64,000 nucleotides of DNA, taken from Vicia villosa (taxonomy: Eukaryota; Streptophyta; Magnoliopsida; Fabales; Fabaceae). Positions 46,380-59,370 of this stretch are shown in pieces. The notes under the pieces were generated by a model. The model was not told the DNA's origin and did not search any database. It worked only from the letters and a program-made list of their open reading frames with translations. The stretch is taken from the NCBI RefSeq assembly GCF_029867415.1, contig NC_081183.1, forward strand, positions 194,153,563 through 194,217,562. Reading direction: 5' to 3'. Position numbers and translations under genes: made by a program. Positions within the stretch are counted from its first letter, which is position 1, and each line of letters opens with the position of its first letter.

Positions 46380-48240
46380 AATACCCCTTGTAAACCAAAG
46401 TGAGGGGATGGAATTTGAATCTCTCACACTTACCTTAGCCTAAAATCTTCAAACTTAAAAGGAGGCAAGGCTTTGGTCATGATGTCAACACATTAATGTT
46501 GACCAGGTATGTATATAACCTCTAACTGTTTGTGAAGGACTTTTTCTATAACGAAAAAGAGATCTAACTCCATGAGTTTTGTACGAGCATGGATAATAGG
46601 GTTATGTGCAAGAGAAAATGTGTTGAGGTTATCATAATGAATTGTAGGAATGGTATAATGGATGCCCAATTCTTGAAACATGAACTAGATCCATAGAATC
46701 TCTGAAGTAGCTAGGGCCAAACTGTGATACTCAGCTTCAGTGTTAGACATGGATGTGACTGGTTGCTTTTTGTCCCACTACGAGATGAGTGTCTTGCCTA
46801 TAAAGACACACACGACAGACGTTGAGCTACGGTTATTAGGGCCATAGCCCTCATCCGCATCACATAAGGCCTGGAGAGAAATAGGGGGAAAAGGTGCAGG
46901 TTTAAGGTGCATATCCCGTGAGATGGTGCCTTTGAAGTACCTTAAAATATGATTAACAGCTAGCCAATGACTTTTAAGTGGAACATCCATAAATTAGCAT
47001 AATTTGTTGACAACAAAGCAATTATATGGCCTCTTGATAGAAACATATTTGAGGGCACTTACAATTGATCTATACATAATTTGATCAAATATGGTATCTG
47101 ACCTAGTTTTGGAGAGTTTTAGGTCAACAACCATATGTGAAGAAAGAGGTTTTGCCTCAAGCATGTTAGTTTTGGTGAGAACATCTCTTATGTTTTTGCG
47201 TTGAGAAAGAGAAAGAGAGGCATTGGAATGATAATTGACCTTAATACCCATAAAATAATAAAGTTTTGCTAGGTCCTTGAGAGGAAAAATAAAGCGAAGT
47301 TGGGACACAGGGGATTGAGTGAGGATGATGTCGTTGCTAGTGACAATGTTGTCATCAACATTAACCAACATGTAAACTAAACCAAAATTGTGGGAGTAAA
47401 CAAATAGTGAGGGATCACACTTGTTAGGTACAAACTTCAAATTGAGGAGAAATAACTTAAGGCGATCAAACCAAGCCATTGGGGCTTGTTTTAAGTCATA
47501 TAATGCTTTGTGAAGTTTGCACACAAGATACTTGTTCGAGGATTCAAAACTAGGAGGTTAATTCATGTAAACTTCCTCTTCCAAGATTCCATATAGGAAG
47601 GCATTATTAACATCAAGTTGATGTAAATGCCAACCTTGTGAGAGAGCTAATGTGAGAAGGGTTTTGATAGTCACTAGTTTGATGGCAGGTGAAAAAGCTC
47701 CGGTGTAGTTATCACCATATCTTTGGTGAGACCCCTTAGCAAACAACTAGGCCTTGAACTTGTTTACTGAGCCATCTGAGTTTTCTTTGACTTTAAACAC
47801 CAATTTGCACCCAACGAGGAGTTTTCATGGAGGCAAAGGGACAAGGGACCATGTCTCATTTTTTATAAAAGCATCATACTCTTGAGTCATGGCAACAAGC
47901 CAGGTGGGACTACTTATAGCTTGTCTAACAGTGTGAGGTTCAACATTAGTAATGAGTAAAGTGGGATGTAGTTTTAGGCATACTATTCCACATGCATATG
48001 CATTGAGTTGCATAGTTGAGTCGCATTGAATAAATGAGTTATATGCATAATTGTAATGGTGTATGATGTTGAGTTGGACGTGAGAATATTGTTATGAGGT
48101 GATGTTGTGCTCATCTGTTGAATGTGTAGATGTTTGCATCCTACCTTGCAGTATATACCACATATTTTATTGATGTGATTTCTCACCCCTTTGTTATTGT
48201 TGTCTGTGTTCCTCTTTAGAGTACAAATAAGCAAGTAAGT
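46380..48240 (-). pseudogene. Ty1/copia pol remnant (reverse transcriptase and RNase H)
   Basis: Minus-strand frames encode copia pol in order. RT start: 'HPTLLITNVEPHTVRQAI', 'WLVAMTQEYDAFIKNETWSLVPLPP' (48013-47825). Then 'GDNYTGAFSPAIKLVTI' and 'LHQLDVNNAFLYG' (47746-47558), 'LHKALYDLKQAPMAWF' and 'LVNVDDNIV' where YVDDI is expected (47524-46994). RNase H follows: 'HWLAVNHILRYFKGT', 'LQALCDADEGYGPNNR' and 'TKLMELDLFFV' (46990-46493). The frame is broken in at least four places. Integrase and gag were not seen; 48018-48240 may be upstream linker sequence. LTRs were not identified. Confidence 0.75.
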
Positions 48241-48249
48241 GAGTAGTTG

Positions 48250-49970
48250 CTTAGAGCGGGAGGATGACGCGAGGTCGTTCTTCCTTCCTTTTTGTTTTGC
48301 ATTCTTAGAATTAGGTTGCTCTGGTATATAACACTAGGCGGGGTGAACGATGCTTTTATTTCTATTTTATGTTATTTGGAGAGTTTGATGTTATGCTCCC
48401 GTCGTTGTGATGACTATGTCGTTTAAGGAGATTTTTACTGTATTATGTAAGTTTAACAAAGTAAATTCATGAGACTTATATGATTTGTGAAATATGTTTA
48501 TTTTTATAATTCTGATGTGATGATACCCTAAGTGAATGAGAGCATGCGATGACAGGTGTTAAATGTCTTATTATATAATTATGTGCTACAAAACATACGT
48601 GTTTGATGTAGAGTAACATCCTAAGTGCGAATATGTGTTGTTCTATATGACTTATTTTACTAAGCGCATGATTTTTAGGGTGTTACATAATGGTATCAAA
48701 GCAGGTCGGTCCACCCGACTAGGTTTTTGTAATGTTGTATGCTCCCTAGTATGCAACGTGAGTGTGAAACACTATCGATTCTTGCTTGTTTTTCTAATTG
48801 CTTGCCAATAAGAGCGGGATTGAAATAAGTCAGGGAGAAACTTATGCTTCTCTGAGATGTTGCAAGTGTTTTTAATGAAGAAGAAATATGGTAATATGTG
48901 TTATGTGTTGATTACCGGCATGTGGATGAAGTTACTATCAAGAATAAGTATCCGCTTACGAGGATTGATGATTTGATGGATCAATTAGTGGGTGCTTGTG
49001 TATTTATCAATATTGATTTGAGGTCGGGATATCGTTAGATTGATGCGAAAGTTGGGGATATTTTAATGAGTGCATTCAGGATAAGGTATGATCATTACGA
49101 GTATTCAGTGACGTTGTTTGGTGTGTCTAACGCTCCCGGTGTATTCATGGAGTATATGAACATGATTTTTCATCCGTATATGGATAAGTTTGTGGTGGTG
49201 CTTATTGATGATATTCTAATTTATTCGAAGACTGACGAAGAGCATGTTGAACATGTGTTAAAATTGTTGCAATAAAATCAATTGCATGCTAAGTTGTCAA
49301 AGTGCGAGTTTTAGTTAAGAGAAGTGAGCTTTCTTGGCCATGTGATTTTTAATGGAGGTATTGATGTTGATCCATTAAAGGTCGAGGTTGTGTTGTAGTG
49401 AGAAACTCTTAAGTCTTTCACTAAGGTCCATCATTTCCCTTGATTAGCTACTTATTATCGTACATTCATTTAGGGCTTTTCCAAGTTGGCCCCGACGTTA
49501 ACTCAACTAATTGGGAAGGGTCATGCTTATGTTTGGGATGTGAAGTGTAGAGAGAGTTTCCAAGAGCTTAAAAGGAGGTTGACATTGGCTTCAGTATTAA
49601 TTATGCCGATTCCAACTGAATCTTTAGTTGTGTATTGTGATGCTTCTAAGACGGGCTTAAGAGGTGTGTTGATGCGTAATGGACAAGTTATGGCTTATGC
49701 ATCAAGGCAACTTAAGGTTCATGAGAAGAATTATCCTACACATGACTTAGAGTTGGCCGCCGTTGTGTTCGTGCTTAATATTTGGAGGCATTATTTGTTT
49801 GGCTCTATATTTGAGGTGTTTATTGATCATAAGAGCTTGAGGTACCTATTTAATCAAAATAAGTTGAATACGAGACAGGAGCGATGGCCCAAGATGTTGA
49901 AGGATTGTGATTTTAATTTGAACTGCCATCCTGGTAAAAGGTGTAGAAAACCGTTTTAGATTGTCCAACA
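48250..49970 (+). pseudogene. Ty3/gypsy element remnant: LTR end, PBS, RT and RNase H
   Basis: LTR 3' part ends TTTTTAGGGTGTTACA at 48687. Three bases later TGGTATCAAAGC (48691-48702) is a primer-binding site for initiator methionine tRNA with one mismatch. Gag and protease are deleted. Reverse transcriptase follows from about 48905 ('CVDYRHVDE', '[17 protein letters not shown]', '[10 protein letters not shown]', 'PGVFMEYMNMIF', catalytic 'LIDDILIYSK' at about 49200-49235). RNase H at about 49600-49950 has '[14 protein letters not shown]', '[20 protein letters not shown]' and '[11 protein letters not shown]'. Internal stops are present (for example TAG at 49037 and TAA at 49273). Integrase is missing. 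Confidence 0.8.
48691..48702 (+). promoter_or_regulatory. Retrotransposon primer-binding site (tRNA-iMet)
   Basis: TGGTATCAAAGC versus the common TGGTATCAGAGC, placed three bases after an LTR terminus. It orients the gypsy remnant on the plus strand. Confidence 0.8.
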
Positions 49971-49974
49971 AACC

Positions 49975-52259
49975 ACATAGAAAATCAAAGTGATCCAAGA
50001 GAATATGTGGTGCCATCTAAATCTTGAATACTTGGTTAATAGTGTGTCACCATGATTCTTCAAAAGGCATATACATTGAAGTTCTCACATGCTCGCTTAA
50101 CCTTACTCGGGGTCCATTTAGGTTACATGTTAGGGTACACTTGGATTGCATGTCACTTTACATAATTAAATAATTAGCCATTAATGTGTAGATGGTCTCC
50201 ATTAAATAATTAACATTTGAACCGTTATACTTATTTCTTAATCATTCTGCTCTTAAAAGGGCCTCGTGTTTGAGGGATTATGGACCGTTATATTAATACT
50301 AACCGGGTCCAACTAACATCAAGAGACCCCGAACCAGCCACTTTAAAACATACAAACCCCTCAGAAAGTATGTCAATCAAAATAGGCGAGATGGAACAAT
50401 CTTCGAGTCAAATGGTCCAACTCGCTCCAACATGCTTGATCATCGTATCACATGGTCGAATTGGTCTCGAGTCAATAAGCCGACTCCACCTTGAGTCATG
50501 TAACCGATTTTGATAGGGGTTACACAATTGAGGCTCGAATAAAGGAATGAGATAGTAAATGGCCATAATGAAGTTACATCTATAACAATAAAGGCTATGG
50601 AGACTAGATAAAATAGTACACCTACGAACACAACCAATTAGGGCCGAGAAATATCATCATTTATTTTACATATGAGAAACATTTATGTTTAACTTGTTCA
50701 TTACAAGTAGGGTTACAAATATCGTACTCTTTGTAAGTACAATATTACACAAACACTAGATTATCAAACCTACATATATGAAGATAACACATATCACTAG
50801 GTCATAAACCCTAACAAAAATCCACCGCCCCTTGTTCATTTTAGTGACTCCTTAATTACAAAACTATCGCCAACAAATAATCGAGATAGTTCATAGTACA
50901 TATTTCATACATCTTAACACATACATCTAGTCCACATCATTACACCACATGGATACAATTTATAAGTTCAAAACATATTTTTCCAGATTCACATGTTCAT
51001 ACAACATTATTCAGTTCAAATTTTCACAACACATTTATAATGTTCCTGGAACCATTTTGTGTATATAAATTTTACATGATTGTAACTAATTCACATAAGC
51101 TACACACTCATAACACATACACACGATTCATATATTCATCGTGCAATTCATATTCATATAAATAATATGTAACACATAATTCACATAATCATACCATGTT
51201 TATAAGTACATCACAATTTAAACATTTTTATTATTCACACGCGAACACATATCATATTATTTTGACATCAATATCAATACAATAAGTATAAGGTATTTTA
51301 AAATCAATTTAATTATTGGATCACTTATCAATTTTAATCACATAATTTAACGGTAAACCACAATGCACCTTGACAATGTTTACAATACTCATTTTAGTTT
51401 CAGTATTCAACAATCCATTTAATCAATATAATTTTTAAGTAGGGCTTAAGCAATTGACAACGGCAAGTCGTGAGCAAAAATGGTAAACTGAGTATTTTAT
51501 TTTGTCATACTCATTACTTCACACATGTTCTAATTGAACCGTCATACCCATAACTCCACCACTAAGAATTTAACCCAAAATAAATAAAAAAAATCCATTT
51601 TGTCATCAATATTTGAATCCTTTTAAACAATTGGTGGAACTTTACCGAAAAATCAATGAGATGTTTGATGTTTTTGAATGTTTGAGGAAGAGGTTATGGG
51701 TTGGCTCTCGATTTTTTGCAAAGAGTTTAAGAGAAAATATATTGAGTTATGCATCAAATTGTTTAAACGACATGTATGTATGCAAACATTTGCATTTGCA
51801 AGCACTACCCCATCATAGATAAAAAAAAGAACACATATTTTGTCTTTACTCATATCTAAACCCTAAATTCTAACCAGCTCAAGTTAGTATCACTAAATTA
51901 GTGTTTTTTATAATCTAATGGCTCTAGTTTCACTAAAAACTAGCTAAGTAGCTCAAGTTACAACCAAAATTCTAAGCAAATGTAAAGCAAGAAATTGAGT
52001 ATATGAAGTTCAATTTGATAATTTAACTTAGTATGAAAGATTGACTAATTAGACTTCAAAACGAACATGAAAGTTTCATGTGATTGAATTATATTTCTAA
52101 AGATATAAGAATAAATCTGATTGGATAATTACAACTCTATATAGGGTGTGATTACTAGATAAAAGTCGCAAACAAAATTTTAAAGAGTGAAAAGACATCT
52201 AAAAGTGCAATACAAGATTACATACATTCAAACTCACACCTTAACTAACACAAGAAGAA
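49975..52259. other. Repetitive-looking spacer, no gene recognised
   Basis: Short open frames only. No domain was recognised; some parts (50230-50650) have LTR-like base composition but no diagnostic ends were found. Confidence 0.45.
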
Positions 52260-52810
52260 GGTTAATACTATTTATATATAACCTGTTTAGGTTTGGGCCA
52301 AGCAGGCCCATTACTTAAGTTTTGGCCGAACAGGCCCAACCCTTGATCGTGGCCGAACATGTCCATATCAGTTTCAGGCCCAATAAGCACGCACTGGTCG
52401 TTGAGGGCGTCAGACGCACATACACACCAAAGAGTATGTGGTCAAACTCACTAGCGAGGAATTCAGGCAGCTCACCCGGAACCCTATGCTCCACCTATCC
52501 ATAATACGAGTCAATTGTTGACTCAGCCCTACTCCATGGGGTTCTGGCAGTTTCCTAGCACGGGGGCTTCCAAATGGATTTGACCCAATTAGAAAATCTT
52601 GGCCCAACGCCAAGGGCTATAAATACCTTCTTTCACTAGAGGGTCATGTATTCATTATTCTCTCACACATATCTCTTTTGCATTTGCTCTCCTAGCTTTA
52701 TAACTTACTTTGACATCGGAGCACCTTGCAGGCACACCCCTCAATCCAGCAGAAGTCTAAATTGTTGTCGGCCACAAAGATTCGTATGATCAGGTACCAT
52801 TATAACCATT
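52260..52810 (+). mobile_element. LTR-like U3/U5 region of a Ty3-type element
   Basis: TATAAATA at 52618-52625 is followed by a short transcribed-leader-like segment with 'TCTCTCACACATATCTC' and 'TTTGACATCGGAGCACCTTGCAGG', phrases typical of the R/U5 part of legume Ty3 LTRs. Upstream, GGCCCAA/GGCCGAACA phrases recur. LTR ends and internal region were not found. Confidence 0.45.
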
Positions 52811-53940
52811 ACAAGGTACCTATCTAAAGGACTCTAGAATTATGGTAAAATCACACAAATGTTGGGTGTTATATATATCTCTTTATTGAAAAGATTTCGT
52901 CCTTAAATTTGCATCAAATCATAAACATACGATTTACTTTTCTCAAAATTAAAACTTAGTCCTACTAAATATAACATTATATATATGTGACATTCAATAT
53001 ATACTAGACATTCATTACAAGCCTAGGACTAAACATCTATCACATATTTACTTTTACTTACATAAATAAAACGAGTTACAACAACCTAAACATGACAAGA
53101 AGAATTGTTCAAAAAAATCCAAGAATTGAACAGAACCGTCGAACCGAACTGAAGTTAAAATAATAGAATCGTTAAATTTGGTAAGTGAACCAAACCATTA
53201 TGCACAAACAGTTTTAGAATTGAATTGTAACTGAAATCGAACCGAACTGAAACTAAAACTGAATCGAACCAAAATTGAAAATGAAAAATGCTTAAAATAA
53301 GTTAATTTTTTAAAATTGAAAAATAGCTTAACGGTTCGGTTATTTGATAAATGACTCGGTTTGAGAAAAATTGTCTTTTAACTATTCGTTACGGTTTGAA
53401 ATTTTGAAACGGTATATTAAACCACTAATTCTGATTCAATTCGATTCTTAATAAATTGAAACAGTTCGATTCAATTCGAATAAATTTTTACTATGATTTA
53501 GTTCGACTCGTTTTATTTTTTCTCACGTAATATATCTTGAACAACCCTAACAAATAATGAACCGATACAACAAAGCCTCCTAATATTTCTCATACTCAAT
53601 ATTTTTATCATATATAAGGTAAAAAATAAGTATGCTAATTTACCACAGCGCATGAAAGGAAAAATAGAATATTAATCATATAAGCACAAATCATCTATAA
53701 ATCATACATATAATTAATCGATAGTTGCAATACATACTTAAATTGTGAATCAATTTTAAAATTGAATACCGAGTATAATTTTTAATAACTTGTACACTAA
53801 ACTAGATTCCTATCAAATAAACATATAATCCACCTATTACAGTATCTTTTTACAAGCTGAATTGAAATAGTTTTACTTTGTGTATTCTAAATATATACGT
53901 ACCATCGAAGTAAATATGGAGGGTGCGGATAGTTTCTTTT
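52811..53940. other. AT-rich spacer, no gene recognised
   Basis: A stretch around 53120-53520 is rich in 'GAACCGAACTGAA' and 'GGTTCGGTT' phrases, low-complexity repeats of unknown origin. No coding signal. Confidence 0.5.
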
Positions 53941-53953
53941 TACAATAAATAAA

Positions 53954-54009
53954 GGCCCATATTTGAAGGCCCAAATAGGAATTCCTTTATAAACAAAAAC
54001 AAACCCTAA
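53954..54009 (+). promoter_or_regulatory. Ribosomal-protein-type promoter of RPL13
   Basis: Two site-II cores GGCCCA (53954-53959 and 53968-53973; TGGGCC on the other strand), a TATAAA at 53988-53993 and a telo box AAACCCTAA at 54001-54009 lie in the order common in plant ribosomal protein promoters. A leader exon follows, with a probable 5' UTR intron from GT 54057 to AG 54323. Confidence 0.75.
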
Positions 54010-54333
54010 ATTTGTTCTTCCACTCTCCACAGCTCGAGTCAGAAGCAACCTTGCAGGTGCCGCATTTTCCAACCCTCGATTCATTTTCCTCTTTCTGTTT
54101 TTTGTATTAGGGATCCGTTGCGTTTTATGATTTTCAATACTTGTGATGATTCAATAAAGTATACGATTTCTGTGACGTTCGATGTCGTAGCGAGCTTGAA
54201 ATGCTTTTAGTTTTTTGGTAGATGAATCTTTAAATTTAGGGTTTATAATTTACATTTCGTTTGTTGTGATTACACTGTCTTGTGCTGATTCATGAGGTTT
54301 CTGCTATATTTCTCATTTTTTAGGTAAGGCGCC

Positions 54334-55652
54334 ATGGTTAAGCACAACAATGTTATCCCCAATGAACATTATAGGAAGCACTGGCAAAACTATGTGAAGA
54401 CATGGTTTAATCAACCAGACAGGAAGAAGACAAGACGCTTGGGTAATTAACTACAATTTCTAGCTTTTTTTTACCAAGATTGAGTTTGTTCTATTGTTTT
54501 TTAATTGTAGGTATTGATTTTAGTCTCAGTTTTGTAGTGTTTGAATTAGTTAATTTTAAGAGGTTAATTTTGCTAATTTTATGAATTGGTTCTAGATTTT
54601 TAATTGTTAGTTTGAATTTGAATTATAGTATTGGATAATGATAATTGATGTTCAATATATTCATTTTGACATTATGTTTGTGTTTCAGCTCGCCAAAAGA
54701 AGGCAGTTAAGATTTTCCCCAGGCCTACTGCTGGACCTCTTAGGCCAATTGTTCATGGCCAAACTGCCAAATACAACATGAAACTCCGAGCTGGAAAAGG
54801 ATTTTCTCTTGAAGAGTTGAAGGTAAACTAGTTTGTGTTCTCTTATCTATATATATTGTTATGTTTTGATTAATAGGGTGGTATACTTTCATTATTGTTA
54901 TCCTGTTTTAGAGTTTTGCCTCCATTTTAGTTTGAAATTGGAATATTTTAGTCTTTCGGAATAAGCTTCCCTACCTTTGTTCTACTGTAATTCTAGCTAA
55001 TGCCGGATACTGAATACTGTTTTTAGACATTTGGCTGTTTGATTTGGGAGTATTTTCATTAGCCACTTTTTGTAGATTATAACTTCGGACTTGACAATGG
55101 ATTATAACTTGAGGAATAAGCTATTTCTTTTATATATATTTCAGGCTGCGGGTATCCCCAAGAAGCTTGCACCAACCATTGGTATTGCTATTGATCATCG
55201 TCGCAAGAACCGTTCTTTGGAGGGTCTTCAAGCCAATGTGCAGAGGCTGAAGACATACAAGGCCAAGTTGGTTGTTTTCCCAAGACGTGGACGCAAGACC
55301 AAGGTAATACAAGAGTTTAAATTTTATGTTTTTATTAAGATGGAATTTGCTTAGTTTTATACTCATTGCTCCAATAGTTGAAGTAGAAATTATTAGCGTG
55401 CCATGTGACACATTTTTTGGTTTGCAGGCTGGTGACTCTACACCAGAGGAACTTGCTAATGCCACTCAAGTCCAGGGATCATACTTGCCAATTGTGAGGG
55501 AGAAGCCAGCAGTTGAACTTGTTAAGATTACTGATGAAATGAAGGCATTCAAAGCTTATTACAAGCTCCGCCTTGAACGCACAAACAAGCGTCATCTCGG
55601 TGCTAGGCTCAAGAGGGCTGCTGAGGCAGAAAAGGAAGACAACAAGAAGTGA
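54334..55652 (+). CDS. RPL13: 60S ribosomal protein L13 (eL13)
   Basis: Exons 54334-54442, 54689-54822, 55145-55303 and 55428-55652 give 208 aa, the normal size in plants. The protein starts [17 protein letters not shown] and contains the eL13 landmarks [61 protein letters not shown] and [17 protein letters not shown], ending in a Lys/Glu-rich tail. eL13 is an RNA-binding protein of the large cytosolic subunit. The first ATG after the 5' UTR intron is used. Highly basic composition and conserved splice positions support a functional gene. Its last exon and 3' UTR have a decayed duplicate about 1.18 kb downstream. Confidence 0.98.
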
Positions 55653-56726
55653 TGACCTTGAGAATTCAGAGTTCATAATCGATTCATATAATAGTTGTTT
55701 CAAGTCAATTTTGTTCGAAATTATTTTTCTTCAGAACATGCGTAGTCTAAATTATGGATGCATTTGGTTATTTATTTTGTGTACTAATACTCAAGTTTGT
55801 TGGTTTAGTAATTGCTATGTTTTGTCTTCTATTTCAAGTGCTTATTTTATTAGTTCTCTTTCTAATGCTTTTTTCTATATCTACCTTAATTTGAGTTTAG
55901 ATCAATATGGAGTTAAAAATTTCGATTACTCTAGTCTCCTGTTTAAAATACTAATTCAATGCTAGCTCGAAATAACAAATACTGTAGGTAAATCATCTTT
56001 AGATTGTAACACATGTTATTATATAAGTTTAATATATAGCATTTAGAATTACCCCACATTTTATTTAGTGGAAACAACATATTCTTTGGCAGTGTATCAA
56101 GGACGTATATTCTTTTTGTTGAGTTTAAGCGTCATTTGATTAAAAGTTATGTTGATTTGCTCTTTTCCTTTATTGGTTTATTGGGGGCAAAGAAATGACA
56201 CACTAGCAGGCCTGGTGGCAAGAGCTGCATATTTGCTAGATTCTCCATTCTCCACGCATCATGTGAAGCACACATTGGAACCACCTATTAGAAAAGACAC
56301 TGATCTTTTCTACATGTGAAGCACACATTGATACTAGTATAGTTTGTTGAATACCACCTATTAGAAAAGACACTGATTTTTCCATGGAAATGAGGAAATG
56401 CATCCATAGAAAATTCTAGTATCATTTTAAGGTATAGGTGAACCACCTCATATGCTTTAAGAAAACTTGTTACGACTACAACCAGTCTCATAACTGAATG
56501 AAATGTGTTGGAGATGTCCGAGTTGTTGTATAACACAATGAGGGTTGCAATACTCTTCTGAAGTTTTATTGTATTTACAAAGCAGATCTCTAGCCATCAA
56601 TATCATCCTGAGCTGTGGGCGACAAATTTTTCTTGCTGCATAAAAATTAAAATTGAATCTCATTACTTTTGTCAAGACTCGAGTCCATTCGATTGAAATA
56701 TGTTTCAAAGAACATAGTTGTTTTGC

Positions 56727-57500
56727 TATTAAAAAGGAAATTTGGCTTCACTTGTATATTAGGAGATTTGGCTTCACTTGTATACTAGGCTCAAGAGAGC
56801 TGCTGAGGCAGAAAAGGAAGACAGCAAGTGATGACCTTGAGAACTCATAGTTTATAATCCATTCATATGATAGTTGTTTCAAGGCAATTTTATTTGACAT
56901 TAATTTTTTTTATGTTTAGTTTAAATTATGGATGCCTTTGCTTACTTATTTTGTGTAACATTTACTCAAGTTTGTTGGTTTAACAATTGCTATGTTTTGT
57001 CTGGTATTTCAGAGTGTTTAATTTATTAGGTCTCTTTACCTACCTTAATTTGAGTTTAAGGGCAAATGGAGCAACTTTCTTCAATTACTTCAAATTCTGC
57101 TATTTAAAAAACTTAGCAAATACTTCAATGCTATCTTGAATTATCATTTCTAAGCTCAGATGTAGTTCTTTTGCTATTTAAATTTTATTTGGTTTTGATT
57201 TTATTATTGTTGAGTCATTACATAAATATTGGCATGCTTTGGAAATTTTGTAATAGGGACTTGCTAACACTCGGGCATTCTAATGTGTATTGGTTTGAAA
57301 CTGTATTTGAACCCTTGCAAATAATGAGAAGAAAATTAGGTCCTGCTTTTAAAGGATAAACACATCAATTTTGTATGAGAGCATCAATAAATCATCGTTA
57401 AATAGTAACACTCAAATAAAGGTTTATACAGATTCTTGTGTGTTTGCAATGAATATAAGATTAAGATTTATTCCACATTTCAATTAGGGGAACAATATTT
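56727..57500 (+). pseudogene. Duplicated 3' end of RPL13
   Basis: From about 56783 ('aggctcaagagagctgctg') the sequence repeats the last 15 or so codons of RPL13, the stop codon and several hundred bases of its 3' flank (compare 55605-56100: 'TATGGATG', 'TACTCAAGTTTGTTGG', 'TTTCAATTAGGGG'-type matches). The copy's tail reads [12 protein letters not shown] then stop, with small differences. The left edge has a 25-bp tandem duplication, 'TTTGGCTTCACTTGTATA' at about 56728 and 56753. No upstream exons are present, so it is a partial segmental duplicate. Confidence 0.85.
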
Positions 57501-57984
57501 CCTAAAGAACTTTGTTTAACTAATGATGTTTGTGCTGCTTTGGTTGTTTGTCTCTTGCTGATTTTGACGTTATTGGATTAGAAGGTTCGTTGATGTGGAT
57601 GCTGCCTGATCTGGTCTTTTCCTTGAAATCTTGTTGTTCCATTTCTTCTTCGTCTTTTTTGTCAACAAGGACCTGTGTTGGAGAAGTCAAGTTGTTGTTC
57701 TACACATTCAGGGTTGCAATATTCAGTCTTCATGTTCCTCAAACTTGAAATATCTGAAAGTGGATTTTGAAAAATGAATTCCCATTTACATGTGGACATA
57801 ATGTCAATGGGAGTTCATACCTTAATGATGCCAAATTTTAACACACTTTAAGACGGATACGGGTCATCATACCTTGAGAAAAAACTATTAGCTGAGGAGA
57901 CCATGCAAATACTTCAGGCCGAATGTTATATCTGTTTTTGATAATTTGATCAATTCATAAATTCCTGGTTCACACACGTCGTGT

Positions 57985-59370
57985 GTGGGAATTTACATGG
58001 ATTGATCAGAAAGTATGGACTTATATGATGCAAGCAACACTTACATAGCAATGTCAAAGAAATTGGTTTCATTAAGTACAACTAAAGAGCTTTTTTTCTT
58101 TGGCCAACAAAAGTTTTTGAGAGGTGGTTTTGATAAAGTTGTTCAACACGTTCTCGACAGTGATCCTTCCCGATTCTACCTACAAGACCAACAAGTATAG
58201 ACTTCCGTTATTTGAGATGGTAGGTGTTACATCCACCGAGAAGACATACACCGTTGGTTTTGCTTTTTTGGAGTGTGAAAAAGAGGATAATTTTAGGTGG
58301 GCATTAGAGGTGTGTCACTCACTTTTGAAGGAACAAGTCGAGATGCCTAAGGAGATTGTTTCGGACCGCGATATCGCGTTGATGAATGCGGTGGCAAATG
58401 TATTTCCTTCTTCTAATGCATAACTTTGTCGATATCATATAACATGTAATATGAGAAGTAAGGTTAAACCCGCAGTAGGGACGAAACAAGTAGAGACGGA
58501 AGGTGAAAAATCGGTGAAGCACGGTGGGATTGTTGAACAAATAATGGATGCATGGAGTCGTATTGTAAATTCTTCGACAAAAGAATTATATGCCGATTCC
58601 GTCACTCAATTTCGGAAAGTGAAAAGTATCCTGATTTATTGAAATATGTTGAAAGCATCATTCTTGACAAGGTGATAGAGAAGGTTGTTTGTGCGTGGAC
58701 TAATAATGTCCGACATTTTGGGAATACAACCACCAACAGAGTTGAGTCGACACATGCTAGTCTGAAAGATTGGTTGACTAATAGCAAAGGTGACTTGTGT
58801 CGAGATGAGATTCCGTAAATCTCATGATTAAAAAACAACCCAATGAGATGCAAACCACATTTGGTTGGAGCATTACGGTGTTGGAACATTGATTCAAGGA
58901 CAACATACTTTATTGTCAATTGATCGGTAACGTGTCTCGGGCCGGGTTGAACTATATTTTTCACGAGGCCAAACAAGGTGAAGTTGTAGGTTCCGATAGC
59001 GCAAAGTGTGGTTGTACTATTTCTAAAACGTATGGTCTCTCGTGTGCGTTTGTTATTGTAAAAAAAGATGAAACTAGGCGAGGCAATAAGAATGGACGAA
59101 GTTATCCCTCATTGGAAAAGATTTAGTTTTGATGATGATGGTTGCAACGAAGGTGAAAAATCAAATATCTCTATTACTTCCAAATTGGAAGTGATACAAG
59201 AGAGGTTTTGAAAGCCGATGACAACATGAAACTCCACATCAAAGAACAATTGCAGAAGATTGGATATCCCGAAACAACCGACATGAAACCGCCTTCTTAA
59301 CCGGTTAAGACAAAGGCTGCACCGAAAAAATTGAAGCCTACACCAAATGACAACTCATCTGGAATGAATA
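57985..59370 (+). pseudogene. MULE transposase pseudogene with SWIM finger (copy 5)
   Basis: The DDE residues can be found across several frames: first Asp in 'DSTYKTNKYRLPL' (about 58160-58205), second in 'VSDRDIALM' (58360-58390), and Glu in 'NRVESTHASLK' (58735-58770). Between them are 'VGFAFLECEKEDN', 'CRYHITCNMRSK' and 'IVEQIMDAWSR'. A SWIM-like finger 'KCGCTISKTYGLSCAF' (about 59005-59050) follows, with Phe where the last His/Cys pattern is expected. The linker 'PVKTKAAPKKLKPTPND' ends near 59350, where a minus-strand copia fragment begins; the OTU domain is absent. At least five stops or frameshifts make it inactive. Confidence 0.75.

Noticed and set aside
54057..54323. Upstream coding exon for RPL13
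   Set aside because: The sequence between GT 54057 and AG 54323 is better explained as a 5' UTR intron; eL13 proteins begin at the MVKHN methionine.
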